A stretch of 64,000 bases of DNA from SURF-28 sp034521465. GTDB taxonomy: Bacteria > Bacteroidota > Ignavibacteria > Ignavibacteriales > Melioribacteraceae. The notes beneath the pieces were generated by a model that had not been told where the DNA came from, did not search any database, and saw only the letters and a program-made list of their open reading frames with translations. A program made the position numbers and the translations under genes. Shown here one piece after another: positions 8,099 to 18,792 of this stretch. The number at the start of each line of letters is the position of its first letter. Within the stretch, counting starts at the first letter, position 1. Where the stretch lies: NCBI GenBank assembly GCA_034521465.1, contig JAXHMN010000011.1:434001-498000 (forward strand), in the 5' to 3' direction.

Positions 8099-9487
8099 AC
8101 TCTTGACCTCTTTGGCGGAATGACCACATTAGGAAAACCTATCTCTTCCAATTTAGATTTAAAAACTTTTTGACCTTCCGGTTCGCCATGAACAAGAAAA
8201 ACATTTTGTACTCTGCTTTTATCAAATTGACCGCAATAATTGAGAAGCTCTCTTTGATCGGCATGGGCACTAAAAAAATCAATTACAATTACTTCGGCTA
8301 CTACATTATACTCATCACCAAAAATTTTTACAATTTTTTCACCGTCAATTAACTTTCTACCTAGAGTATTTTTGGCTGAATATCCGACCATTAAAATAAT
8401 GTTGCGTTCATCTTCAATGTTGTTCAAGAGATGGTGTTGAATTCTACCTGCTTCACACATACCGCTGCTTGAAATAATAACACATGCTTCGTCGATATCG
8501 TTGAGTTTTTTAGAATCTTGAACATCGGTAATGTAATGAAGCTTGTTAAACCCAAATGGGTCTTTATCTTCAATAATAAATCTTGCTGTTTTCATTATCA
8601 AAACACTCTGGGTGTAATCTAAAGACTTCCGTAGCATTGACCGAGAGCGGACTGTCAACATAAATAGGGATTCTTTTTGCTTTATCACTCTCAAAAATTT
8701 TATGGAATTCAAAAACTAAATCTTGAGTTCGACCGACACTGAATGCAGGTATTATAATTTTGCTATTTCTTTCAACAGCTTTACCTAAAATTTCAATTAA
8801 ACGTTTTTCAGCATCAATCGGATCTTCGTGAAAACGATTGCCGTAGGTACTTTCACAAATAAGCATATCAACGGGAGGAATTTTTTCCGGGTCTTTTAGT
8901 ATCGGTAAGTTCGGTCTGCCGATATCTCCGGTAAAACCTAAATAATATTTATCTCCATTTTCATTAATACTTATGTGTGTCACCGCGGAACCGAGAATAT
9001 GTCCGGCATCAACAAATGAAAAGGATATTTCCGGGGTTACCTCAAATTTGTGATAGTAATTTAACCCAACAAATTGTTTAATTGTTTGATGTGCATCTTC
9101 CTGGGTATATAGCGGTTCAAATAAATTCTTTCCTTGCTTTGCACGTTTCTTGTTTACGTATTGAACATCTTTCTCCTGAATGTGCGCACTGTCCATTAAC
9201 ATGATTGAACATAGATCTTTAGTCGCAAAGGTTGAATAGATCTTACCCTTGAAACCTCTTTTAACTAGCGAAGGAAGATTACCGGAGTGGTCGATATGAG
9301 CATGAGAAAGAATAATAAAATCGATTTCCGCCGGATCAAATTCATCAAAACTTCTGTTGAGTTCAAAAGCTAGCTTTCTTTTACCTTGGTATAAGCCGGC
9401 ATCGAGTAAAAATTTTTTACCGGCAGCTTCAACTAAATGCATTGAACCTGTCACGGTTTCGGTGGCGCCTATGAATTTAATTTTCAT
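8095..9487 (-). CDS. Beta-CASP metallo-beta-lactamase RNA-processing-type hydrolase (frameshifted near 8592)
   Basis: The N-terminal metallo-beta-lactamase part (from 9487) has the zinc motif SHAHIDHSGNLP and further ligand regions GHILGSAV and GFTGDIG. The beta-CASP part contains IIPAFSVGRTQDL, and the frame breaks just after HPECF. The protein continues in the next frame with MKTARFIIEDKDPFGF, SSSGMCEAGRIQHHL and the terminal VFLVHGEPEGQK motif to a stop at 8095. The family comprises exonucleases/endonucleases related to CPSF73 and bacterial YsgI-type enzymes; the exact RNA substrate is unknown. The total of about 460 residues is normal for the family. Confidence 0.88.
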
Positions 9488-9565
9488 AACAAACCATATT
9501 TATTGAAGGAATCAAAAATGTCAAAATCAATTTACTAAAATAGGTTTGAAGATGGCGGGTAAAAT

Positions 9566-10624
9566 CTAAGTTCTAATAATTCTATAATTTTTGTAACCGA
9601 AATAAATTTCACGAGCGGCAGTCTTTAAAACGCTTGCCGTCGGAACCGCAAGTAGCATTCCAAGAATACCCATTGCCTGGCTGCCGATCAAAATCAAAAT
9701 AATTATCATCAGCGGGTGAATATCCGTCCCTTTCGAAAACACATTTGGCTGGATGTACCCGTTATCGAAAGTGTAAATTATTACGAACACCAACGTAATT
9801 GATGGAAGCATAGATAGATCACCGAACTGAATTAACGAAATAATGATTGCCGGCAGCCCACCGATAACAGGACCGAAATAAGGGATCAAGTGTCCAATCC
9901 CGGCAATTGTACCTATCGTGATTGAATTTTGGATACCTAAAATTGCGAGCCCGATTGTAGCCATGGCGCCTACAATAAAAGCATCGAAAATCCAGCTCCT
10001 GACATACCGACCAAGTTGATGAGAGATTTTTTTAATGACCCAATACGAAACCTCAAAATATTTGTTCGGCATTATATCGATTATGCCTTTTACAATTTTG
10101 TGTTTATCCTTCAAAATAAAAAACGTCATGAACGGAACGATGACAGAGATGGCAAGCACCGAAATTATACTTGTAACAATAACACTGATGTTGTTGATCG
10201 AATCAAATAACAAATTTGAGAAGAATTCACTGATCTTTTGAGTTACTTCTTCACCGCTTACAAATGGAATTAAATTATCGATTGTTGTATTGAATTGACC
10301 GAGGACTTGTTCTACATTTTCTTCGGTTAAGTTTGCCGCAAGAACATTCATTTGTTTTGCGACTTTGGGTATGAAAACAGAAAACCCGAATGTTATAACA
10401 ACCGCGGCAATTAGAAAAACAAGAATTACGGATATCAATCTGTTAACCCCGTTTTTCTCGAAGAACATTACAAGTGGATTGAAAATGAAAGCTAGTAATA
10501 TTGAAAGAACTAACATTATAATAATGTCGAAGATAATAACGGAAAAGTATAGAAGCAGAGCTATACCGGCTAAACCCGCAAGAAATTTAGTTATTTTTTT
10601 GAGTGATAAATCGGTGATAGCCAT
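9566..10624 (-). CDS. AI-2E family transporter (PerM/YdiK type)
   Basis: Intact 352-residue integral membrane protein with about seven to eight hydrophobic helices. A long extramembrane segment runs from residue ~90 to ~150, and the conserved GIGHLIPYFGPVIGGLPA region is near residue 240. Family members are permeases of uncertain substrate (autoinducer-2 export, Na+/H+ exchange and others have been reported), so no substrate is assigned. It stands alone between the MBL hydrolase and the divergent pta. Confidence 0.85.
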   Translation of the reverse strand: MAITDLSLKKITKFLAGLAGIALLLYFSVIIFDIIIMLVLSILLAFIFNPLVMFFEKNGVNRLISVILVFLIAAVVITFGFSVFIPKVAKQMNVLAANLTEENVEQVLGQFNTTIDNLIPFVSGEEVTQKISEFFSNLLFDSINNISVIVTSIISVLAISVIVPFMTFFILKDKHKIVKGIIDIMPNKYFEVSYWVIKKISHQLGRYVRSWIFDAFIVGAMATIGLAILGIQNSITIGTIAGIGHLIPYFGPVIGGLPAIIISLIQFGDLSMLPSITLVFVIIYTFDNGYIQPNVFSKGTDIHPLMIIILILIGSQAMGILGMLLAVPTASVLKTAAREIYFGYKNYRIIRT

Positions 10625-10795
10625 TAATCCTTTTGTCCGAAAGTTTGAATACTAATATTTCTAAATAATCGATTAAATTCAATCAAAAGTAGTGAAAAAA
10701 CTTTATTTGATAAGAAACTCAGCTTTGATGCATGATAAGCGTATCTCCTTTTATTATATTTGATATTAAAATTTTCCAGAATATGAGGTGCAATA

Positions 10796-11776
10796 ATGGC
10801 AGAATTAGAATTGTTGAATGAAATTAAAAGCAAAGCATCAAAAAGAAAAAAGACAGTAGTGCTTCCCGAATCTCACGATGACAGAGTAATAAGAGCCGCT
10901 GAAAAGTTGACTAAAGAAAATGTGGCATCAGTGATAACTTTAGGTAACGAAGAGAATGTAAGAAATAAAGCCGAAGAGTTAAAAGTTGATTTGAGTGGAG
11001 TGAGAATAATCGATCCGGTTAAATCCGAAAAGTTGAGTGATTTTTCAAATATATTTTTCAACTTACGAAAACACAAAGGAATTACAATTGAAGAAGCTCG
11101 GCAAGTAATGCAAAAGGATTTATTCTTCGGAGCAATGATGGTTAGAGAATCAATGGCTGACGGATTTGTAGCCGGTTCAACTGCATCAACGGGTGATGTT
11201 CTTCGAGCAGCAATTCAGTGTGTTGGAATGCCCGAGGGTATATCTATTGTTTCGAGTTTCTTTTTGATGATCTTCCCGGAAAAAACTTACAGCTTTGCAG
11301 ATTGCGCAGTAGTCCCGAATCCCGATGCAGCACAGCTTGCTGATATTGCAATATCAACCGCAGAAAATCATCAAAAGTTAACCGGTGAAGAACCATATGT
11401 CGCAATGCTCTCTTTCTCAAGTAAAGGCAGCGCTAAGCATGAGCTTGTAGATAAAGTTCTGGAAGCCATGAAGATCGCAAAATAAAAAAAACCGACTCTA
11501 AAAATTGACGGCGAACTTCAATTTGACGCCGCGGTAATTGATTCGATCGGGAAGAAAAAAGCGCCCGGAAGCGACGTTGCCGGAAGAGCAAATGTCTTAA
11601 TTTTCCCCGATCTGCAAGCCGGAAATATAGGTTATAAAATTGCACAAAGATTAGGTGGCGCAGAAGCGGTCGGTCCGGTTGTACAGGGATTGAAAAAACC
11701 ATTATTCGATTTAAGCCGCGGATGCAGTGTTGATGATATTGTTAACACCGCCGCAATTTCTTGCTCTGATGGCTGA
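10796..11776 (+). CDS. pta: Phosphate acetyltransferase, interrupted by an in-frame TAA
   Basis: The frame starts MAELELLNEIKSKASKRKK and has the PTA_PTB core motifs KKTVVLPESHDDRV, AGSTASTGDVLRAA and CAVVPNPDAAQLADIA. At 11483-11485 the frame meets TAA, yet the same frame continues with KKPTLKIDGELQFDAA, GRANVLIFPDLQAGN and DLSRGCSVDDIVNTAA to a stop at 11774-11776. This is therefore a nonsense codon, not a frameshift; a GAA codon changed to TAA would explain it. The final residues also look shifted (a plausible ALMAE ending lies one frame over, stop at 11778). The enzyme makes acetyl phosphate from acetyl-CoA. No ackA is adjacent. Confidence 0.85.
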
Positions 11777-11780
11777 ATAA

Positions 11781-12057
11781 TTTCGCACTTACAAATCCCG
11801 GGATTTTCATTTAAGAAAAGAACAATATAAAGATTTTGTAAAAATTTACTTTCGAAATTCCGGGATTTTCTATATTCACTCCGATCATCTCAAAAAAATC
11901 TTCGATATAAGTTTTCACCTCCATTGAAACTTTCTTTTTTACTAAAATTGTTAGTCAATAATTACCATTAAACTGAGGACAATATGAGTAAGTTCATTTT
12001 CTTAATATCAATTATTTTCATCACAATTAATTTTGCGGAAAAAATGAAGGAGAAGAA
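11781..12057 (+). other. Intergenic region with a repeated palindromic 16-mer and an out-of-frame signal peptide
   Basis: Two near-identical 16-base copies (AAATCCCGGGATTTTC at 11793-11808 and AAATTCCGGGATTTTC at 11855-11870) lie 62 bases apart. The first contains the perfect 12-base palindrome AATCCCGGGATT. Further right, ATG 11984 opens a hydrophobic signal-peptide-like stretch that runs into the glutathione peroxidase in a different frame. No other gene is seen. Confidence 0.4.
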
Positions 12058-12547
12058 ATGCCAAACAATATACATGATGTTACCGTCAAAGATATGTCCG
12101 GTAACGAAGTTTCTTTGTCAGAATATAAAGACAAAGTTCTTTTAATAGTTAATGTCGCCAGTGAATGCGGCTACACAAAACAATATGCCGGGCTTCAAGA
12201 ACTTTACGAAAAATATAAAGAACGTGGTTTTGAAATTCTCGCTTTCCCTTGCAACGATTTTGGCGGCAGAGAACCCGGAACAAATGAACAAATTCAAGAA
12301 TTCTGTACCTCAACTTTTGGTGTTGAATTCCCCTTATTTGACAAGATAAAAGTTTTAGGAGAAGATAGAGAACCACTTTACGAAAAATTAATCAACAACC
12401 CAACAACTGAACAGGGTGATATAAATTGGAATTTTGAGAAGTTCTTGATTTCTAAAGATGGAAACGTTGTTGAAAGATTCCGGGACTAAGGTTGAACCGT
12501 TAAGTGACGAGGTTGTTGATGCGGTTGAATCTGAATTGAATAAATAA
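12058..12547 (+). CDS. Glutathione peroxidase family protein, Cys type (frameshifted near 12480)
   Basis: About 162 residues when the extra C near 12479-12480 is ignored. The frame ends at 12489, but the C-terminus continues as GTKVEPLSDEVVDAV and stops at 12545-12547. The peroxidatic motif NVASECGYT has a Cys (TGC codon), not selenocysteine; AFPCNDFGG and WNFEKFLI supply the Gln/Trp/Asn-side conserved regions. Such Cys enzymes usually reduce hydroperoxides with thioredoxin. ATG 12058 has a good AAGGAG site. A signal peptide encoded from 11984 (FLISIIFITINF) is one frame off and may be its true N-terminus, giving an exported peroxidase. Confidence 0.85.
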
Positions 12548-12582
12548 CTTTTGGAAGTTTATAACAGAAAGTTTACAAAAAA

Positions 12583-12650
12583 TGGAACGCGATTATTATG
12601 ATCGATCATGATCTTAATAAATTATAATTATCATATAGATCAGCGTTCCA
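12583..12650. terminator. Inverted repeat between convergent genes
   Basis: TGGAACGC at 12583-12590 is matched by GCGTTCCA at 12643-12650, with AT-rich, partly self-complementary sequence between (including ATGATCGATCAT). It sits between the 3' ends of the glutathione peroxidase gene and the minus-strand TerB-like gene, as expected of a bidirectional transcription end. It lacks a clean T run, so a protein-binding site is an alternative. Confidence 0.4.
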
Positions 12651-12727
12651 AAGAAAAAATACTCACCAAGTCAACACAGATCCCAAATGATTTGGTGTGT
12701 ATTAATACTTGAATCCCAATCTAAAAA

Positions 12728-13222
12728 TTACAACTCAAGCTCTTCTTTCACTTCCATTTTGGCTGTTATCATATCGCGGTGTTCAAGTTTGAAGTTTGCG
12801 GTAATTGTTCTTACAAAATGTTCTTCGTATTTATGAATTTTTTCATCGGTTAAAATTAAGCGCCATACATTTTTTATTATTTCGTATCGCTCATCTTTAT
12901 TAAAGTGGTTGTTAATTACATCGGTAAATTCATACAAACTGACACTTTGCTGAATGTATTCATCAGATTGTTTCATCAATTCATTGATTTCTTCGGAGGA
13001 AAGAACAAACATTTCTTTCATAACTTTCATGATTTTTTCTCTTTCATCCCGCTTAAAATGTTCATCTGCTTGTGCTACTTCTAAAAAGAGCGCGCAAGTT
13101 GCAAGTTGTAATTTTCTCTCCGAGTTATCATCGGACGAAGTTGTATCCGAACTATAATTACTGTCGCTATTTTCGGAATCGGGTTTTTCACTTAACAAGT
13201 CTTTGAAAAATTTTAACATCAC
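12728..13222 (-). CDS. TerB-like (tellurite resistance B fold) protein
   Basis: Intact 164-residue, mostly helical cytosolic protein. After a Ser/Asp-rich linker (residues 10-38) comes the TerB-type core with LEVAQADEHFKRDEREKI (about 50-67), the acidic metal-binding-like helix start of the family. A second repeat-like half, HFNKDERYEIIKNVWRLILTD, ends with DEKIHKYEEHFV. TerB-fold proteins occur in many stress and envelope contexts; tellurite resistance is not implied. It starts 6 bases after the malQ stop on the same strand, so it is probably the last gene of that unit. Confidence 0.75.
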   Translation of the reverse strand: MMLKFFKDLLSEKPDSENSDSNYSSDTTSSDDNSERKLQLATCALFLEVAQADEHFKRDEREKIMKVMKEMFVLSSEEINELMKQSDEYIQQSVSLYEFTDVINNHFNKDERYEIIKNVWRLILTDEKIHKYEEHFVRTITANFKLEHRDMITAKMEVKEELEL

Positions 13223-13228
13223 ATTTCC

Positions 13229-14750
13229 TTATTCGTTATCATCTTTTTCTATTGGAGGACGTTCGTACATTTCGGTCATCCTCTTGTAAGTTTGTACAAG
13301 ATCGTCGTTTATTTGATCCCACGTAAATCTCCAAGTCCAGTTACCGCCAAGCTTACTCGGGAAGTTCATGCGAGCTTCCGTTCCTAAATTCAAAATATCC
13401 TGCATCGGTATGACAACAATATCAGCAACACGAAGCATACGCAGCTTTGATAGCGGCAAAACACATATCATCGCCGTAATAGTTCAAATATTCCTGGGTC
13501 CATTCGTAAATACCGCTTTCATTAGCTTTTTCTTTTTCGAAGAAACCGCGGGTAGTGTCATTGTCGTGTGAACCGGTATGAACAACACAATTTCTGACAT
13601 GATTATGTGGAAGGAATTTTGCTTCGTTTCCTTCACCGAAAGCAAATTGTAAAATTTTAATTCCGGGAAAGTTGAATTTATCTCTAAGTTCTTCGACCTC
13701 TTTTGTAATTATTCCTAAATCCTCAGCAATGATCGGAAGGCCGCCCAACTTTTCTCTGATAACTTTAAAGAGTTTTTCACCCGGGGCTTTAATCCATTCA
13801 CCGTCCATTGCTGTTTCTGCATCACCCGGAATTGAGTAATATGCCTCGAATCCTCGAAAATGATCTACACGCACTATGTCAACTAATTCAAATAATTTTG
13901 AAAAGCGTTTTGTCCACCAATCAAAATTATCTTTTTCCATCACATCCCATTTGTATAATGGGTTTCCCCAGAGCTGTCCGGTTTCGCTGAAGTAATCAGG
14001 CGGTACTCCTGCGACGGTATCTAAAGTGCCGTCATCCTTTACGGTAAACTGACCCCGGTTTGCCCAAAGGTCCGAAGAATCGTAAGCGATAAAAATTGGG
14101 AGATCACCAATAATTCTAATTCCTTTTGAATGAGCATATCTTTCGACGGTTTTCCATTGCTTATTGAAAATAAACTGAACAAACTTGTGATACTCAATAT
14201 CTTCGCTTAATTTTTCCGTCCATCGTTCAACCGCATCACCTTTGCGGTAAGCAATTTCGTCTTCCCACTCTGCCCAAACCTTTACCGCCGTGATAATCTT
14301 TTGCAGCCATGAAATAGTGAATAATCATCTAGCCATTCTTTGTTGTTTTTACAGTATGCATCGAAATCGGAATTAAAATAACGTTTCCTTTCTTTGAAAT
14401 TTTCGTAGGCCGTTATTAGTACTTCCTTTTTCCAGTTTATAATCTCACCGTAATCGATGTTTTTGGGGTTGAAGTCATCGTTGCTTTTTATGTCATCTTT
14501 TTAACAGGTTGTCCTCAATAAGTAAATCGGGACTAATTAATAAAGGATTGCCTGCAAAAGCCGAAAAGCATTGATATGGAGAATCTCCGTAACCCGTTGG
14601 CCCGAGCGGAAAAACCTGCCAGAGTGTTTGCCCGGCGCTTTCCATAAAATCTAAAAATTTATACGCATCGTGACCTAAATCACCAATTCCATATTTCCCG
14701 GGAAGAGATGTCGGGTGAAGTAATATTCCAGCTGAACGCCCAATTTCCAT
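13229..14750 (-). CDS. malQ: 4-alpha-glucanotransferase (amylomaltase, GH77), multiply frameshifted
   Basis: The N-terminus (from 14750) reads SAGILLHPTSLPGKYGIGDL and WQVFPLGPTGYGDSPYQ. The middle (about 14110-13920) reads IFIAYDSSDLW and DTVAGVPPDYFSETGQLWG. Then come nucleophile region RVDHFRGFEAYY, acid/base region IIAEDLG and the HDNDTTRGFF motif; the end reads NLGTEARMNFPS. Frames break near 13445, 14310 and 14500. All GH77 catalytic motifs are present when the frames are joined, giving about 505 residues, a normal length. The enzyme transfers maltooligosaccharide chains in glycogen or maltodextrin metabolism; no other glycogen gene is adjacent. Confidence 0.9.
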
Positions 14751-14931
14751 TTCTAATTTCCTTCATTTAATGATCGAATGCGAAATTAAAAAATAAAGTT
14801 CAGAATGACGAACGGACATTTAAATATTTTTTATATATTAGCAGCCCTTTTCTTCGGCGATTTAATAAACCGATATGTTAATTTTTTCTTTTTCTCTTCA
14901 GGTGATTGCTTAAGAAAAAATAATTACTTAA

Positions 14932-14965
14932 TTTGCTTTCCCCTGATGAGGAGCTCGAAAGCAAA
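14932..14965 (+). promoter_or_regulatory. Hairpin in the nrdJ leader
   Basis: A perfect 9-base stem, TTTGCTTTC (14932-14940) with GAAAGCAAA (14957-14965), encloses a 16-base loop CCCTGATGAGGAGCTC. It lies about 65 bases upstream of the nrdJ start. The rest of the 14751-15030 gap is AT-rich, and I see no cobalamin riboswitch box (GCCACTG) and no gene in it. Confidence 0.35.
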
Positions 14966-15030
14966 AAGTTTTACTTCAATGAACGTTTTTTTACAATTTA
15001 TATAATAGATTTTTCATGGGAGAGTTTTAG

Positions 15031-18000
15031 ATGAAAGTTACCCGACTATTTACCACCGCTGGTAAAGACCCATTTGACTTAATTGAGTTTGTAAAACGCA
15101 CTTCCGAAATTAAGAACCCCGACGGTTCAGTTGTCTTCAAAATGGAAGATGTTATTGTACCTAAACAATGGTCACAAGTAGCAACAGACGTAATTGCCCA
15201 AAAGTATTTTAGAAAAGCCGGTGTACCTAAACTTCTAAAAAAAGTTAGGGAGGAACGAATACCCAAATGGCTGCAATCTTCAACCGCCGACTCAAAAAGA
15301 TTGGAAGAATTACCGGAAAAAGAACGTTACTCTTCTGAATCAGATTCAAGACAAGTGTTCCACAGATTAGCCGGAACTTGGACTTATTGGGGTTATAAAG
15401 CAAACTATTTTGATAGTGAAGAAGATGCACTAGCATTTTACGATGAAATGAAGTTTATGCTGGCAATGCAATATTGCGCTCCAAATAGTCCGCAATGGTT
15501 CAATACCGGATTACATTGGGCTTATGGAATAAACGGGCCAGCGCAAGGTCATTACTATGTAGATTTTCAAACTGGCAAACTTACAAAATCGGAAGATGCC
15601 TGTACACACCCACAGCCGCATGCTTGCTTCATTCAATCTGTTAATGATAGTTTAGTCAATGACGGCGGAATAATGGATCTATGGGTTCGTGAAGCTCGTC
15701 TGTTTAAGTATGGGTCGGGAACCGGAAGTAACTTTTCAAATCTTCGTGGCGCTGACGAGCCGTTAAGCGGTGGTGGTAAATCTTCGGGATTGATGTCGTT
15801 TCTTAAAATCGGTGATAGATCAGCCGGCGCAATCAAATCCGGTGGTACTACTAGAAGAGCCGCAAAAATGGTAACACTCGATATCGATCATCCTGATATA
15901 GAAGAATATATCAATTGGAAAGTTATTGAAGAGCAAAAAGTTGCGGCTTTAGTTGCAGGTTCAAAAGCGTGCAATCTTCATTTAAATAGAGTAATGAAAG
16001 CATGTTACCAAGAGCATCCGGAAAATGACCGCTTTAGTAAGAAGACGAATAAAAGATTAAAAGAAGCAGTAATTGAAGCACGTAAAGCAAACGTTCCGGA
16101 AAATTACATCGAACGCGTAATTCATCTTGCAAAACTCGGTTTCAAATCGATTGAATTTCCAACTTATGATACTGATTGGAATTCCGAGGCGTATGCGACT
16201 GTATCAGGCCAAAATTCAAATAATTCGGTTCGTGTAACCAATGATTTTATGCAAGCTGTTATAAGTGACAATGATTGGAACTTATATTGGCGAACAGAAT
16301 TAGATCAGGCAGAAAAAGAAAACAGAATTCCTAAACCTCACAAAGCAATTAAAGCAACCAAACTATGGGATGATATTTCTTTCTCGGCATGGTCATCTGC
16401 AGATCCGGGTTTACAATATCACACAACAATCAATGAATGGCATACTTGTCCGGCAAGTGGTGAGATAAGAGCATCCAACCCGTGCAGTGAATATATGTTT
16501 TTGGATGACACCGCATGCAACTTAGCATCGCTTAATCTAGTTAGATTCTATGACGACAAAGAGCACAAATTTAACATAAAAGACTTTAAGCACGCTGTTC
16601 GTCTTTGGACTACCGTATTGGAAATAAGCGTAATGATGGCTCAGTATCCGAGTAAGGAAATTGCACAACTTAGTTATGATTTTAGAACACTCGGATTGGG
16701 TTATGCTAATCTTGGTTCACTATTAATGAGACAAGGAATTCCTTACGACAGTGAAGAGAGCTTGCGCAATTTCGGGTGCAATATCCGCAATTATGCACAT
16801 GGGCGCTTATGCTGCATCAGCTGAAATGGCGAGAGAACAGGGCGCATTCCCCGAGTTCAAAAAGAATAAAGAACATATGCTTCGTGTATTAAGAAATCAT
16901 CGAAGAGCTGCATATAATAAATCTAAAGATGACTACGAAAACTTGTCGATAAAACCGCAAAGCATTGATCCGGAATACTGCCCGAGTGATTTACTGGAAG
17001 CTGCTCGTGAAGAAGCTGACAGAGCTGTTGAATTAGGAACAAAATACGGTTACAGAAATGCTCAAGTTACAGTAATTGCTCCAACCGGAACAATCGGGTT
17101 GGTAATGGATTGTGATACAACCGGAATTGAACCCGATTTTTCACTAGTGAAATTCAAGAAGTTGGCTGGAGGCGGATATTTCAAAATTATTAACCAATCA
17201 ATTCCCCCCGCACTTAAAAAATTAGAATATACCGATGAGCAGATAAAAGAAATTGTAAAATATGCAAAGGGCGCCGGTACATTGGAAGGATGCCCGCACA
17301 TCAATAAAGAATCTCTAAAAGCAAAAGGATTTACAGACGAAGTACTTAAAAAGATCGAAAGTATGCTGCCGACAGTATTCGAAATTGGTTTTGCATTCAA
17401 CAAATTTACTGTTGGTGAAAAATTCTTGAAAGAAAATCTAAAGTTAACCGATGAACAAATAAACGATTTTGATTTTGAATTACTGAAAGCCATCGGATTC
17501 ACAAAAGAACAAATTGCGGCGGCTAATGATTACGTTTGCGGAACAATGACAATCGAAGGCGCACCATATTTGAGTCCTGAACACTACCCGGTTTTTGACT
17601 GTGCTAACAAATGCGGTAAAAAAGGAACTCGCTACATTCAGCCGGATGCACATATAAGAATGATGGCATCTGCACAGCCGTTTATATCCGGAGCAATTTC
17701 TAAAACAATTAACTTTCCGAATGATGCCGGTATTGATGATATAAAATCTGCATACTTAGAATCATGGCGGCTGGGTTTAAAAGCAAATGCACTTTACCGG
17801 GATGGTTCAAAACTGTCACAACCGCTGAACTCAATGTCCTTTGAAGAAATTGAAGAAATAATTGAAGACAAAGAAGATAATGACATTGTTAAAATAGCTG
17901 AAAAAATTATTCACAGATACATAGCAAAAAGAAGAAGACTGCCTGACCGCAGAACCGGTTATACTCAAAAAGCAAAAATAAATGGCAACACTGTTTATAT

Positions 18001-18637
18001 CAGAACCGGGGAATATGATAATGGACAGATCGGTGAAATCTTTTTAGATATGCACAAAGAAGGCGCCGCATTTAGAAGTCTATTGAACAATTTTGCAATA
18101 GCCATTTCATTAGGATTGCAGCATGGCGTTCCGCTTGAAGAGTTTGTAGATGCTTTTGTTTTCACGCGCTTTGAACCGAGCGGTATGGTAACCGGTAACG
18201 AAAGAATTAAGATGTCAACTTCCGTAATCGATTATATATTCCGTGAATTAGCCGTTACTTATCTTGGTAGAAGTGATTTAGCACATGTTGATGAAGAAGA
18301 AATCAAAGCGAAGTCAAAAAGAAAGACAACACCAGATGAAGATGATTATGAGAGTGAAGAATTAATAAGTCAGCGAATGATTGAACTTGATCCAAACTCA
18401 AGTGAATATCCGGAGATTGGCGATAACCATGGTAACGGTGGTAATGGCACAAACAGCAAAGACAGTAACGGAAGAAATCAAAGAAGTAAAGTATTTGCAA
18501 TGCACCAGCAAATGGTTAAAGCAAAAGAGCGGGGTTATACCGGTGATATTTGTCCCGAATGCGGAAGCATGACAATGGTGCGTAACGGAACCTGCCTGAA
18601 ATGTACAACCTGCGGATCGACTACGGGATGTAGTTAA
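15031..18637 (+). CDS. nrdJ: Class II (adenosylcobalamin-dependent) ribonucleoside-diphosphate reductase (frameshifted near 16762)
   Basis: About 1,200 residues when an extra T near 16762 is ignored; the two halves then join as SEESCAISGAISAIM. Motifs include MQYCAPNSPQWFNTG, the active-site N-x-C-x-E in SNPCSEYMF, and TVIAPTGTIGLVMD. A long insertion follows GCPHINKESL. The C-terminus carries a zinc-ribbon/redox tail with CPECGS and CLKCTTCGSTTGCS. It makes deoxyribonucleotides without oxygen dependence, using a B12-derived thiyl radical. The gene stands alone, preceded by a structured leader and followed by a strong terminator. Confidence 0.95.
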
Positions 18638-18665
18638 TATCTGTTCTAATTTTCAATCAGTTTTT

Positions 18666-18694
18666 AAGGGGGCTTTAACGAGCCCCTTTTTTTT
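18666..18694 (+). terminator. Intrinsic terminator after nrdJ
   Basis: A G/C-rich arm AAGGGGGCT pairs with AGCCCCTT around TTAACG (one G bulged), followed by eight T residues. It begins 29 bases after the nrdJ stop codon. Confidence 0.9.
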
Positions 18695-18792
18695 GTGGAA
18701 GTGAATAAATTTCAATGGCAGAAATAACAGGATGATCGGTCTTAATACCGTTGTTGTAGGATATTAGAAAGTTATTTATTCTGCTTTTTTCG

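Noticed and set aside
12166..12174. Possible selenocysteine in glutathione peroxidase
   Set aside because: The peroxidatic position is encoded by TGC (Cys), and no TGA or SECIS-like structure is present.
14941..14961. Hammerhead-ribozyme-like core (CTGATGAG followed by CGAAA) in the nrdJ leader
   Set aside because: Stem II would have only one to two pairs and there is no room for stem I between the cleavage site and the core, so the required three-stem junction cannot form. I keep it only as a hairpin.
14805..15005. Small open frame between malQ and nrdJ
   Set aside because: 66 codons of AT-rich, Phe/Leu-rich sequence with no ribosome-binding site and no recognisable domain; it overlaps the leader hairpin and looks like chance.
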